Positions 35,901 through 44,914 of a stretch of DNA of 64,000 bases are shown in pieces. Numbering within the stretch: position 1 is the stretch's first letter; the number at the start of each line of letters is the position of its first letter. Source of the DNA: an uncultured Christensenella sp. (GTDB lineage: Bacteria > Bacillota > Clostridia > Christensenellales > Pumilibacteraceae); NCBI GenBank assembly GCA_910585955.1, contig CAJUGC010000009.1:39111-103110 (forward strand), read 5' to 3'. The notes beneath the pieces were generated by a model, which saw only the letters and a program-made list of their open reading frames with translations, had not been told where the DNA came from and searched no databases. The position numbers and the translations under genes are program-made.

Positions 35901-38900
35901 GTACTGTGGCGCAAGAGGAATTCAAAAATTCGATCGTCGAAGACTTGTCGTTTATTCGCTCTAAGTTTGAAACGGAAGAAGCCGAAGGTGCACCGGAAGT
36001 TACCGTTTCCGACGTTTACGATACTTTGACGATCGTTAATGACAAACTTGATTTAATATCTAACGGCGAACAGTCCGATATGGATACGTTGGTTGCTCAT
36101 CTCGAGGAAATCAAAGAACAGTTGCATTTGAAAGAGCTTGAACCGAGCATAGAAGGAATTACAGATAACGAGGCGGAGAAACAGTCGCTTCTCAATGAAA
36201 TAGCCGAAGTCAGAGAGCGTTTGTCCGCTCTTGAGGAAGCTTCGCAGGTGCAGAGCGATACGGCGCTTACGCAGCTCGGGATGATAGGCGATGAGATAGC
36301 TGTCGTTAAGGAGGCCGTTGCTTCGTCGCGCGATTCTGTCGAAACCGTAGATTATGAAGCCATGCTTGTTCCGATAACGGAAGATTTGGCGCAAATCAAA
36401 CAAGTTTTAACCGAAAATGCCGAAGATGTCGAAAGTGATTCGAGTATCGCAGACATTATACAGACGGTCAACGATATGAGCGACAGAGTGAGCGACATTG
36501 CGGAAAGAATGGAGATAGCGTCGCTTTCTCTTGACAGTATTCCGCTCCTCTTATCGGAACTCGCCGAAGTTAAGTCCGCGCTTACCGAACTTAAAGAAAA
36601 CGCATTTACCGAAGACTCTCACAGCGAAAGTATTTTGGCCGATGATCCCGATGACATAGCGCGTCGTCTCGATATTCTCGACGATAAAACGAACGAGATA
36701 ATCGAACGTAGTGAAACTGCTATTGTCGACGAATCGTTGCGTGATGAGATTGCCGAAATCAAAGATAATCTCTTTGCGGATTACGAGAGAATAAAAGAAG
36801 ACATTTCTTATATCAGAAATCAAATCGAGTTAAATGTAGACGAGCCGGAGTCCGACGAAACCGCCTTTGCTACGAACGATGAAGATATAGGTACCATACT
36901 CGAAGATCTTGCCGAAATCAAAGAAAAGCTTTCCACGGGCGAAGAATATGACGTGATGGCAGAGATATTGTCGCTCCGAGAGGATCTGAAGGCATCGCGT
37001 GCAAGCGAAACGGGCGCTGATGATATTGAGAACATCAGGCGTGAGATTGCGGAGAAAAATGCAGCTATCTTAGGTGAACTTGAAAACCTTCGCGGAGAGA
37101 TTGTCACCATTTCGTCGGCTCGCGAGACAGACGAAGCGAGCGAAGGTTTGCCTACGGATGGCGAGCTTAATATGATTCTCAGCGAGATCGTTTCGTTGCG
37201 TGACGAGTTGCAATCATATAAAGACGAACTCAACAGTCATCTCGTTTCACATGATGACGGTAACGAAGAAGTCGAAGAGTTTGCCGTCGGTGAAGGCGAC
37301 GTCCGAGTGAATGAGAATCTCGACGTGATTCTTGATGAACTTACAGGTATCAGAAGCGAACTTGTAGGTTTTAAGGACGAAAGCCATGAAAGACAGAATG
37401 AGGAGATAGAACCGCTTAAGGTAAGTATAGACGAGCTTCACGATGGTCTTGCCGAACTCAAGGATATGATAAGTCGTCGTGTTGCGATTGCTGAATCTTC
37501 GGAAAACGTGAGCGATGCAGGTACAAACGTAGCAGGGCTCGACGTCGTTTTAAACGAACTTGCCAATTTCAAAAAAGATATTGCCGAAGAAATTTCTTCT
37601 ATTCATGAAACGCTTGATGCCAATGCCGACAGGGGCGGAGACGAAGTTGATTATTCGGAAGATAGATTGGTTGCTATAGAGGACGGAATAGCCGCTCTTG
37701 GAGATAAACTTGCGGAAATCGGAAACGGCGAAATTATTTCCGATGAGCGTTTGGAAGCGATTGTTTCCGAAATGGAAGCTCTGAAAAAGCAACAAAGCGG
37801 AGCAGTCGAACCTGACGAAACTTTCGATGTGCTGAGCGAAATGCTGTTATTGCACAACGAAATGTCCGATATCAAGACATTGTTGCAGACTCGTTCGGAA
37901 GAGAGCGATGCAGATATTCCCGCACCGAATTTCGAAGAGGAAATCGTCGAGCTTCGCGACATGGTGGAAAATCTTACCGTTTCTACGGATTATTCTCGCG
38001 TTTTGGAAGAGCTATCCGCAATTAGGGAACAGCTTTCGTCGAGCGTCGCCGATGTGACCGACGGAGAAACCGAGGATTATTCGACCGACTTAATTGAATC
38101 CGAAAGTAGCGAACTTAAGGAAGAACTTGCTTCAATAAAAGAGCTTCTTATGCAACAGCGTGCCTTTGGCGAAAATAACGAACTTTCCGCTCTTCGCGAC
38201 GAAATCGTTTCCCTTAAAGAGCAGCTTGTTGCGCCTACGGCATTAAACGTAGAAGCAAACGAACCCGATATGGGCGTCATGACGGAAGTAATGGCTCTTC
38301 GCGACGAAATAGCTTCGCTCAAAGAACAGCTTGTTGCGCCTACGGTATCGAACGTAGAAGCAAACGAACCCGATATGGGCGTTATGGCGGAAGTAATGGC
38401 TCTTCGCGACGAAATAGCTTCGCTTAAAGAGCAACTTGCTTCGGCAACGGTAGCTGCAAGCGGAGATCAGCCTGCAGAGACGGATATGACCGTTCTTACG
38501 GAAATAATGGCATTGCGTGAAGAGATGAATGCTTTGCGCGAAACACTCGCTATGCCTGATACGGGTCTTACAGAGACTGTCGAACAGATACGTGAGGACG
38601 TTCGCTTGATGAAGGACGAACCCGATCTGAGCGCTTTGAACGAAGTACTTGCTTTGCGTGATGAGTTCCAGGCAATGAAAGACGAGATGGCAAGCAAAAA
38701 ATCGGCCGAGGCGAATGAAAAGTCGAACGAAGAGATATTGTCCGAAGTCCAGCAGCTAAGAGACCAGATGTTTGCGATCAGCATGGCTAATGTCAATGAC
38801 GGTTCTACCGATAAAGTGACTTACGAAAGCTATAACAACATAATTCTCGATGAAATTACTGCTTTGCGTGAGGAACTGAACGCATATAAGGCGAATGACG

Positions 38901-40105
38901 TATCTCAGCCTATTATGGACGAAATCGCGGAAATAAAGAATTCTATTGCGGCTCAGTCAGTCGATGACGGAGAGATAATGTCGCAGATTGCCAAGCTTAA
39001 GAGCGATTTACAGACAATGCGTAACAGTGAAGAAGCGGATGCGACGAATAACGCGATTTTGGCTCAGCTCGAAACGCTTAAGACCGAACTTGCGAATCAG
39101 AGGGAAGCCGATCTTACTTCACTCAACTTCATGTCGGAAATGGCGCGTCTTATAGAACGGCAAAATCAGTATATCAACCAAAACAGCAATACAAAGATCA
39201 CAGACGAAATTGAAAGTCTTAAGGCGGAAATCGCGTCTTCGCTTGCGGCTCCCTCGGTAGAGACATCCGCGATCATGAACGAAATCGCGCAACTTAAAGA
39301 TGAAATTTCGAGAGGAAGCGGCAAAGAGATCGACAATAAAACTATTCTTGACGAGCTTGCCAAACTTAAAGACGAGATTTCGGCGGAAAAGCCTTCCGGA
39401 CAGAATACGGTGGTTCTTGAGGAGATAGCGCGACTTAAAGACGAGATAGTTGCTCTTACCGAAAAAAATGTAGATAGCGGAAAAGATTCCGAAGCGGAAG
39501 AAATATCAAAGTCCATAAACGATCTTAAAAACGAATTGACGCAAATAGCCGATATCGTATCCGATACCGAAAAGGTTGCAAGACCTAAGTCAACGACAAA
39601 AAAATCGTCGTCACGATCTTCTTCGAGTAAGTCTGCGTCGACTAAGCGCAGCCGTTCCAAAACGAGTACGAGTAAGAGTAAGAAAACCTCTACCCGTAAA
39701 AAAGCTACTACGACCGAGCAAATCGGCAGTCGCGTAAGCAGTGACGAGCTTTTGTCTAAAATAGACGCTACTACTTTTGAGATACCGATGGGCGGAGAAG
39801 AGTACAGTCTCAACCCCGTTGCCGTAGAACATCGTGCCGACGACGACATGGATCTTGCAAGCAAGCTCGCAAAACAAGTGGCGAATAAGCTTATTATGGA
39901 GCAGTTGGTTGTTCAGCTCGGCGACGGCGGAGTACCGGAAAACGAGGTGGATGAAATAGTGAGAGACATTCTTCCGACGGAGTTTAACACCGTAATGATC
40001 GAAGAACAATCCGATCAGGTAAGACGACTTGCCAATTCGTTGGTGCTCGATAAATTGCGTGCTCGTCTGCGCGGCGGTAACGACGACGACAATAATAATA
40101 ATTGA
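32993..40105 (+). CDS. Giant cytoplasmic coiled-coil protein with acidic head and basic tail
   Basis: 2370 residues with no signal peptide or membrane helix. Residues about 14-75 are almost only Asp, Glu and Tyr. The bulk consists of more than twenty short amphipathic helices of the form [IVL][LM]xE[IL]xx[LI][RK]xE[IL], joined by acidic, Ser/Ala-rich linkers. A tail rich in Ser, Lys, Thr and Arg (about 2195-2245, KSTTKKSSSRSSSSK) resembles histone H1-like or SR-like segments. A final helical domain of about 125 residues ends GGNDDDNNNN. The ATG follows GCGAGG. It is the last gene of the giant operon and has a terminator 14 bases after its stop. Function unknown; a filament or scaffold seems likely. 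Confidence 0.85.
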   Translation: MKELDLEMQRLSMADSDEYDEYEEEVIDRDEEYDVDDDEEEYDDEEYDDDYDEEEYDDEYEDDYDDGYDDNYYDERLNKVLDELAELKRAVANPPAVQNNQPTYSQPSIPYVYAGNLPQNQPQGNNGEVLMYNEISRLRDELSKTQNSQNLHVELNRLKDEMERERKYNESQYLAEIKRLNEKIETLQKNSLGPQSEDDGYLPESALGGGHVDNGSVNKLIEINESILKSSRSVDSRMRNELSDIKKRLEALDTNEISGLISAVKALPAGGIGSTDMTALTNEIVSLKESLSVNGTSVRGDDFSSAVSAARLAELKEAASSFDTDAVILMKSIGELSCAIGLGDEKETEKKKSALALMDEFVRFREQSLEMSFGEILSELNDIGARISALDSAEAVVLADACDRFADKVLKTPLDKKSADELVHFADDTAVFSISREKREALDKFVVLSQRVVKAERDEIKEILPQIVEAKSKLESSAKQAADTAIIAKINEAIALGKDDELKELVTELCTLRASDFVKFPRVAVVVASTEEKSVSTLIEKMDGLLAALGDGAIHSIDNNVQAGDSLADVKAEIVNLCTTKQLEDAIAEIKRQYAELLNAIASVSGGVIEPVSVENAEAQYTNNELSDQIYNIRDELNKAIHDENLLTQDTVELKLSDIADAQTASHRQILDDVKTIKNSVLELHDLIESMPSVWATVSRVDENVDGDENIENSNSTGKISDEIYDQFDKLYEDVSTLLASTENNVVERIGETVGSTMDNVNNIIDSINANIDNINALVTGVNTSLDGINSNFEQTNNNIGSLNTELANDMAKLSVTLDEVRDYVSLVAASDASTLILEKADELKLAVDDFIVKSGANDDAALNDRLQLVSDVAFLREREEARAASSENDVAGANIAAELAELRDNLTRDLNVLTDTVSGLNIDEMRENIVAIHDTLDILAADTSIGTMGEDVAAIKEGQSLILDSLSNSTVAQEEFKNSIVEDLSFIRSKFETEEAEGAPEVTVSDVYDTLTIVNDKLDLISNGEQSDMDTLVAHLEEIKEQLHLKELEPSIEGITDNEAEKQSLLNEIAEVRERLSALEEASQVQSDTALTQLGMIGDEIAVVKEAVASSRDSVETVDYEAMLVPITEDLAQIKQVLTENAEDVESDSSIADIIQTVNDMSDRVSDIAERMEIASLSLDSIPLLLSELAEVKSALTELKENAFTEDSHSESILADDPDDIARRLDILDDKTNEIIERSETAIVDESLRDEIAEIKDNLFADYERIKEDISYIRNQIELNVDEPESDETAFATNDEDIGTILEDLAEIKEKLSTGEEYDVMAEILSLREDLKASRASETGADDIENIRREIAEKNAAILGELENLRGEIVTISSARETDEASEGLPTDGELNMILSEIVSLRDELQSYKDELNSHLVSHDDGNEEVEEFAVGEGDVRVNENLDVILDELTGIRSELVGFKDESHERQNEEIEPLKVSIDELHDGLAELKDMISRRVAIAESSENVSDAGTNVAGLDVVLNELANFKKDIAEEISSIHETLDANADRGGDEVDYSEDRLVAIEDGIAALGDKLAEIGNGEIISDERLEAIVSEMEALKKQQSGAVEPDETFDVLSEMLLLHNEMSDIKTLLQTRSEESDADIPAPNFEEEIVELRDMVENLTVSTDYSRVLEELSAIREQLSSSVADVTDGETEDYSTDLIESESSELKEELASIKELLMQQRAFGENNELSALRDEIVSLKEQLVAPTALNVEANEPDMGVMTEVMALRDEIASLKEQLVAPTVSNVEANEPDMGVMAEVMALRDEIASLKEQLASATVAASGDQPAETDMTVLTEIMALREEMNALRETLAMPDTGLTETVEQIREDVRLMKDEPDLSALNEVLALRDEFQAMKDEMASKKSAEANEKSNEEILSEVQQLRDQMFAISMANVNDGSTDKVTYESYNNIILDEITALREELNAYKANDVSQPIMDEIAEIKNSIAAQSVDDGEIMSQIAKLKSDLQTMRNSEEADATNNAILAQLETLKTELANQREADLTSLNFMSEMARLIERQNQYINQNSNTKITDEIESLKAEIASSLAAPSVETSAIMNEIAQLKDEISRGSGKEIDNKTILDELAKLKDEISAEKPSGQNTVVLEEIARLKDEIVALTEKNVDSGKDSEAEEISKSINDLKNELTQIADIVSDTEKVARPKSTTKKSSSRSSSSKSASTKRSRSKTSTSKSKKTSTRKKATTTEQIGSRVSSDELLSKIDATTFEIPMGGEEYSLNPVAVEHRADDDMDLASKLAKQVANKLIMEQLVVQLGDGGVPENEVDEIVRDILPTEFNTVMIEEQSDQVRRLANSLVLDKLRARLRGGNDDDNNNN
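33036..33216 (+). repeat. Low-complexity GAN-rich stretch encoding the Asp/Glu/Tyr head
   Basis: GAC, GAG, GAT, GAA and TAC codons alternate for about 180 bases, giving EEYDDEEYDDDYDEEEYDD-like protein. The opposite strand stays open here only because of this composition. Confidence 0.85.
38189..38440 (+). repeat. 105-bp tandem repeat inside the giant coiled-coil gene
   Basis: GCTCTTCGCGACGAAAT begins units at 38189, 38294 and 38399, an exact 105-base (35-codon) period. Two units are almost identical (ALRDEIASLKEQLVAPT and NVEANEPDMGVM); the third diverges after about 40 bases. In-frame duplication appears to be the growth mode of this gene. Confidence 0.92.
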
Positions 40106-40118
40106 TTTACAACAATTC

Positions 40119-40148
40119 AAACGGATGTCCAAAGCATCCGTTTTGTTT
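40119..40148 (+). terminator. Terminator of the giant-protein operon
   Basis: A perfect 9-pair stem (AAACGGATG, 40119-40127, with CATCCGTTT, 40135-40143), a 7-base loop, then TTTTGTTT. A TATAAT at 40148-40153 immediately after it could be the -10 box of a weak murA promoter. Confidence 0.85.
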
Positions 40149-40233
40149 ATAATATTCTCTCTCCGTAACGCCATGTAGTAACATTTTTGCGAATCGCTCC
40201 ATACATTGTAGTATCACACTACGGAGCCGAAAT

Positions 40234-41484
40234 ATGGAGAAGTTTATAATAATGGGCGGCAATCGCTTAAACGGCGAGATTACCCTACAAGCGGCAAAAA
40301 ATGCTATTTTGCCGCTTATGTCATGTTGCATACTTTGTGAGGAAGAAGTTACTTTATGTAATTGCCCGCACATAACAGATGTTGGAAAAATGGCGGAGAT
40401 AATAGTGAGCATGGGCGGTCGTGTGAGTTTTGACGGCGATGATATAAAAATTTGCTGTGCGAATATTAAGCCGCTTGCCGTGGATGAAGAACTTACCAAA
40501 AGCATACGTTCGTCGATTTTTATGCTCGGTTCGATGTTGGGACGGTTTAAGCGTGCGGAAATTTCTTATCCGGGCGGATGTGAAATCGGGAAGCGCCCCA
40601 TAGATATACATATCGCAGGACTTAAAAAGTTGGGCGTAAACATAAACGAAATGTCTGCGTATATCGAATGCATCGGCGAAAATTTGCATAATGGTACGGT
40701 CGAACTTTCTTTTCCGAGCGTAGGCGCAACCGAAAACATGATTATGGCGGCTACGCTCACAAAAGGTAAAACGGTAATAGTAAATGCGGCAATGGAGCCT
40801 GAAATAGAAGATTTGCAGCGTTTAATCAATGCAATGGGCGGAGATGTTTCTGGCGCAGGAACATCGACAGTGACAGTGAACGGAGTGGAAAGATTACACG
40901 GCGTTAGTTTTACTCCGATAAGCGATCGAATAGCTGCGGGAACTTATCTTACAATGTGCGCATCTTGCGGCGGCGACCTAACTGTGAAAAATTGTCGCAT
41001 TCGTGACATTAAATCAATAACAGACGCTTTAAAAGTCTGCGGCTGTCGTATAGAGGAAAAGGAGAGTGCCGTCAGAATCGTTTCATGCGGAAATATTTCC
41101 TGCGTGCCTCTTTTGAGAACGGGTCCTTTTCCGGCATTTCCGACCGATATGCAACCGCAGTTCTGCGCTTTGCTTGCGACGGCAAACGGAACATCTCTTA
41201 TAGAGGAAACCATATTTGAAAATCGCTTCAAATATGTAAGTCAGCTTGAAAATATGGGTGCGGACATTGCCATTCAAGGCAGACGCGCATTAGTGACAGG
41301 AGTGCGAGAGCTTCATGCGAGCGTTGTTTCGGCAGAGGACTTGCGCGGCGGCGCGGCTCTTATAACAGCGGCGCTCAAAGCCGATGGTGTTTCTACGATT
41401 TACGGCACAAAGTATATAGACAGAGGGTATTATAAAATCGAAGAAATTTTGACGTCTGTCGGCGCGGATATAGTGCGTGTATAA
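40234..41484 (+). CDS. murA: UDP-N-acetylglucosamine 1-carboxyvinyltransferase (MurA)
   Basis: First committed step of peptidoglycan synthesis: transfers enolpyruvate from phosphoenolpyruvate to UDP-GlcNAc. The catalytic Cys loop is PGGCEIGKRPID (Cys at about residue 115, the fosfomycin target), the substrate Lys is in AAKNAILPL, and RFKYVSQLENMGAD is typical of the C-terminal half. 416 residues, normal. GGAG lies 9 bases before the ATG. It resumes the dcw functions after the giant operon. Confidence 0.95.
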   Translation: MEKFIIMGGNRLNGEITLQAAKNAILPLMSCCILCEEEVTLCNCPHITDVGKMAEIIVSMGGRVSFDGDDIKICCANIKPLAVDEELTKSIRSSIFMLGSMLGRFKRAEISYPGGCEIGKRPIDIHIAGLKKLGVNINEMSAYIECIGENLHNGTVELSFPSVGATENMIMAATLTKGKTVIVNAAMEPEIEDLQRLINAMGGDVSGAGTSTVTVNGVERLHGVSFTPISDRIAAGTYLTMCASCGGDLTVKNCRIRDIKSITDALKVCGCRIEEKESAVRIVSCGNISCVPLLRTGPFPAFPTDMQPQFCALLATANGTSLIEETIFENRFKYVSQLENMGADIAIQGRRALVTGVRELHASVVSAEDLRGGAALITAALKADGVSTIYGTKYIDRGYYKIEEILTSVGADIVRV

Positions 41485-41540
41485 ACTTATAGCTTTAGAA
41501 ATATCGAAAAAACAAAACTTTAATAAATTCGGACAATCGC

Positions 41541-41569
41541 TTGATTTTGTACCGTAGTGGTGTTATAAT
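41541..41569 (+). promoter_or_regulatory. Sigma-A-type promoter of ftsQ, leaderless start
   Basis: TTGATT (41541-41546), 17 bases, TATAAT (41564-41569), then 6 bases to the ATG at 41576. No Shine-Dalgarno. Confidence 0.75.
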
Positions 41570-41575
41570 TATACC

Positions 41576-42352
41576 ATGCGGAACAAGAAGCTGATAATTG
41601 TTTTGATAGTTATCACAAGCATCACTCTGTTGGTAGTTTTGAACAGCGTGATTTTTTCGGTGCAGAATATATCCGCTTATTGTTATAATGATTCCGATAC
41701 CGCGCTTGACGGTTCGGTTATCGAAAACAGCGGCATTAAAAAAGGCGGAAGCATTTTTACTTTAAATAAGGACAAAGTTATAGAAAGCGTAACGAACGGA
41801 GTACACAACGTCAAAATAATCAACATCGAAAAAAAATTCCCCAATTCGGTATCCATAAATTATGTGCGAATTTACGAGTATTTGCGCATTAAAAATGATG
41901 ATAAATACTATTTTTGCAGCAATGACGGCAAAATAATGCGTATTTCCGAAAACCCCGGACTTACTACCGAAAGTATAGAGCTTCGTCTTGCCAGTAAAAT
42001 CGAGAATACGACCGAAGGGGAGACCTTTGCTTCGTCTTCGTCTGCAGACGTTCAACTTACAAGTGCGATCTTATCTGCGCTCGAACAGCTCGGATACCGT
42101 CGTGAAGCTGTGGAAATGATCGATTTCATAGATATTTCCAAAGGTCAGCGTGTGTTTGTTAAAATGCATTCCGGTGTCATGTATGAGTTGCAAGGTACGG
42201 GAAATATTGCGGCAAAGTTGCGAATTGCGCAGTCTGTATATGTCGGTGCAACGCCCGAACAAAGAGTGTCGGGCACGATTATAGTTCCCGATGGCGACGG
42301 TTCAAGCGCCGCATGGACGAAGGAAGATCGTTATGCGAAAAACATTGAGTGA
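41576..42352 (+). CDS. ftsQ: FtsQ/DivIB cell-division protein
   Basis: Bitopic divisome protein: a short cytoplasmic end, one membrane helix (about residues 6-26), then an extracellular POTRA domain (NSGIKKGGSIFTLNKDKVIESV) and a beta domain (FPNSVSINYVRIYEYLRIK). It would bridge the FtsL-like protein and the septal synthase. 258 residues, normal. The family is weakly conserved; position before ftsA-ftsZ supports the call. It starts at an ATG 6 bases after a -10 box. Confidence 0.88.
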   Translation: MRNKKLIIVLIVITSITLLVVLNSVIFSVQNISAYCYNDSDTALDGSVIENSGIKKGGSIFTLNKDKVIESVTNGVHNVKIINIEKKFPNSVSINYVRIYEYLRIKNDDKYYFCSNDGKIMRISENPGLTTESIELRLASKIENTTEGETFASSSSADVQLTSAILSALEQLGYRREAVEMIDFIDISKGQRVFVKMHSGVMYELQGTGNIAAKLRIAQSVYVGATPEQRVSGTIIVPDGDGSSAAWTKEDRYAKNIE

Positions 42353-42370
42353 TTTTAAACGGCAATATCC

Positions 42371-42400
42371 TTGACAGAGCAGGGCACTTGGATATATAAT
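42371..42400 (+). promoter_or_regulatory. Consensus promoter of ftsA-ftsZ
   Basis: TTGACA (42371-42376), 18 bases, TATAAT (42395-42400). Expected start near 42407, 24 bases before the ftsA TTG. The open frame continues across it, which shows that the ftsA start must lie downstream. Confidence 0.85.
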
Positions 42401-42430
42401 AATCTATATCGCAGAGATAGGAGTGTTAAG

Positions 42431-43603
42431 TTGGCTCAAGACGTAGCTATATTGGATTTCGGATCCGAAAAAATAACCGTTCTTATCGGAGAACGAGGTG
42501 TCAATAACACCATAAATATTATCGGGATGGGCGAATGTAACTACGATGGGTTTTCTGACGGTATGTGGCATCAGCCCGATCAGCTCGGAATTGCTGTCGG
42601 TATGGCAATCTCAAATGCCGAAACCAATTCGCGGACAAAGATTCGCCATCTGTTTATCGGAGTGCCCGGTGAATTTTGTAGCAGTGTTTGTAAAAAAGTC
42701 GACCTTTCTTTGAACAAAAAGCGCAAAATTACCGATTTGGATGTCGACGCTTTGCACGAACAGGGCAATACGTTTAAGCTCAATTCCGATATGATGCTTA
42801 TCAACAGTCAGCCGATTTACTATACTATTGACGATGGCAGACGCCTTATGCAGCCTGTAGGGCTTACTTCGAGCAGACTCGGCGGTTTTATATCGTATAT
42901 TTTCGCCGAAACGTCGTTTATTGATTTTGTGGACAAGATTATGTCTGAAGTGGGAATAGAATCGGTCGAATACGTTTGCAGTATGCTTGCCGAAACTCTG
43001 TTTTTATTCAGCGACATAGAGCGGGATCGTTGGGTGGTACTTATCGACGTAGGCTGTTCCACAACCAATGTAGTGGTTGCACGAGGTGACGGCATACTTT
43101 GTATGAACAGTTTTTCGCGCGGAGGCGGTTTTATATCGGCGGATCTTGCGACTGCTTTCGAAATCCCGTTTTCTCTTGCCGAAAGTTTAAAGCGTAAAAT
43201 AGTTCTTTCTCTCAATGTAGGCGATGATGACGTATATAAAGTCAGCACGTCGCGCGACAGTACGGCTTCGTTTCCGGCAAAGGAAGTTAATGCGATCGCT
43301 ACGGAACGTATAAAGAGCATAGCCAAAACAATAGAAGAATGTTTGAGCAATTGCAAATACGAGTTTCCCGATTACATACCGTATCACATTACGGGGGGCG
43401 GACTGTGCTATATGAGGGGTGCAAGAGATTGTATGTCTAAGTTCCTCGGAAAGCCTTTGCAAATCGTTGCTCCGTCGCTTCCGCAATTTACGAGACCGCA
43501 TCTGTCGAGCAGTTTGGGACTTTTGGATATGGTGCTCAACAGACAAGCCGCGCCTGCGAAAAAGAAAGGTTTCTTTTCTCGGCTGTTCGGCGGAGAAAAA
43601 TAA
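42431..43603 (+). CDS. ftsA: FtsA, actin-like Z-ring membrane tether
   Basis: Actin-fold ATPase that anchors FtsZ to the membrane. Phosphate loops AILDFGSEKITVL and LIDVGCSTTNVVV, an adenosine loop HITGGGLCYMRGA, and the 1C-like subdomain around PGEFCSS fit FtsA. The C-terminus KKKGFFSRLFGG is the membrane-binding amphipathic helix. The start is the TTG at 42431, with AGGAG 7 bases upstream; the frame remains open upstream, but that region contains the promoter. 390 residues, normal. Confidence 0.92.
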   Translation: MAQDVAILDFGSEKITVLIGERGVNNTINIIGMGECNYDGFSDGMWHQPDQLGIAVGMAISNAETNSRTKIRHLFIGVPGEFCSSVCKKVDLSLNKKRKITDLDVDALHEQGNTFKLNSDMMLINSQPIYYTIDDGRRLMQPVGLTSSRLGGFISYIFAETSFIDFVDKIMSEVGIESVEYVCSMLAETLFLFSDIERDRWVVLIDVGCSTTNVVVARGDGILCMNSFSRGGGFISADLATAFEIPFSLAESLKRKIVLSLNVGDDDVYKVSTSRDSTASFPAKEVNAIATERIKSIAKTIEECLSNCKYEFPDYIPYHITGGGLCYMRGARDCMSKFLGKPLQIVAPSLPQFTRPHLSSSLGLLDMVLNRQAAPAKKKGFFSRLFGGEK

Positions 43604-43638
43604 TACACATCACGGAGAATGTCAAGGAGGAATACCTT

Positions 43639-44904
43639 ATGCAGATAAACAGAGATACGGCGAGATGTGCTACCAAGATAAAAGTGGTCGGCGTCGGCGG
43701 GGGCGGAGGAAATGCCGTCAACAGAATGATAGACGCAAACGTCAAGAGCGCTGAGTTTATAGTTTTGAATACCGATTTGCAGGCTCTCAATTTATCGAGA
43801 GCGGCTACGCGCATACAGATAGGCGCTAAGCTCACTCACGGACAAGGAGCCGGCGCAAATCCCGAAGTCGGGCAGAAGGCTGCAGAGGAGAGCAAACTTG
43901 CTATCGCAGATGCCATCGGCGATGCGGATCTCGTATTCATAACGGCCGGCATGGGAGGAGGCACCGGTACAGGTGCGGCTCCCGTGGTTGCGAGTATAGC
44001 CAAAGAAGCGGGGAAGCTTACGATTGCAGTAGTTACGCGTCCTTTTTCATTCGAGGGCAAGTGCAGAAGCGATTATGCGGAAATAGGTATTGCAAACCTC
44101 AAGAAAGTTGTTGACGCGCTTGTTATAATCCCCAATGAAAAACTGCTTATTGCCGCACCAGATATTCCCATGAAAGAGGCGTTCAAGTTTGCCGACGACG
44201 TGCTTCGTCAAGGCATTCAGGGGATAAGCGATCTTATCGTTACGCCTGCTCTTATCAACCTTGATTTCGCAGATGTTTGTACGACTATGAGAGGCAAGGG
44301 GCTTGCATATATGGGCATAGGAAGAGGTTCCGGCGATAATAGGACTACAAACGCCGTCAAACAAGCCGTGAACAGTCCGCTATACGAAACCTCGATCGAA
44401 AACGCTACGAGCGTTATCGTCAATGTTATGGGCTCTGACGTAACGCTTAAAGAAGTTAGCGAGGCTTCCGAACTTGTGCGTAGCGTTGTGCACCCGAATG
44501 CGAACATTATTTTCGGTGCAGACATTCGCGATTCCTTGAATTCCGATATTGTCGTTACGATTATTGCGACGGGCTTTCCAGAAAAAGGCGAACGCCAGCA
44601 GGGGCCGGCGAATGTCATTCCGCCTTCGCGTTTCGAACAGCAATCGCCTTGGGGGGCAATGCGACCTGTTGCGCCGCAAAACCCGACGCCGCCTTCGCAA
44701 GGGTTTTATTCCAATCAGCCTCAATACGGCGGTATGCGCCAGCCTCAGGGGCAGCCGAGGTATAATCAGCCTCCGAATTATGTAAGAGAGGAAGAGCCGC
44801 CTCGCAGATTGCGCGACGACGAGATTCCGAGTTCGAGAGTTAAACCCGTAGACGACATGCCTCAATGGTATCCTAAGTTTAATAAAGATAATAACAGAAA
44901 ATAA
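43639..44904 (+). CDS. ftsZ: FtsZ, tubulin-like division GTPase
   Basis: Polymerises into the Z ring. The tubulin signature GGGTGTGAAP lies near residues 107-116; VVGVGGGGGNAVNRM begins the GTP site and LINLDFADV forms the T7 loop region. A Gln/Pro-rich linker (about 325-395) leads to the C-terminal peptide DDMPQWYPKF, a variant of the usual D-I-P-x-F-L-R peptide that binds FtsA. The ATG follows AAGGAGG by 8 bases. 421 residues. Two terminators follow. Confidence 0.97.
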   Translation: MQINRDTARCATKIKVVGVGGGGGNAVNRMIDANVKSAEFIVLNTDLQALNLSRAATRIQIGAKLTHGQGAGANPEVGQKAAEESKLAIADAIGDADLVFITAGMGGGTGTGAAPVVASIAKEAGKLTIAVVTRPFSFEGKCRSDYAEIGIANLKKVVDALVIIPNEKLLIAAPDIPMKEAFKFADDVLRQGIQGISDLIVTPALINLDFADVCTTMRGKGLAYMGIGRGSGDNRTTNAVKQAVNSPLYETSIENATSVIVNVMGSDVTLKEVSEASELVRSVVHPNANIIFGADIRDSLNSDIVVTIIATGFPEKGERQQGPANVIPPSRFEQQSPWGAMRPVAPQNPTPPSQGFYSNQPQYGGMRQPQGQPRYNQPPNYVREEEPPRRLRDDEIPSSRVKPVDDMPQWYPKFNKDNNRK

Positions 44905-44914
44905 TTAAAGCATT

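Noticed and set aside
42371..42430. Upstream-extended ftsA start at TTG 42371
   Set aside because: These bases are a consensus promoter (TTGACA-18-TATAAT). AGGAG before the TTG at 42431 marks the real start.
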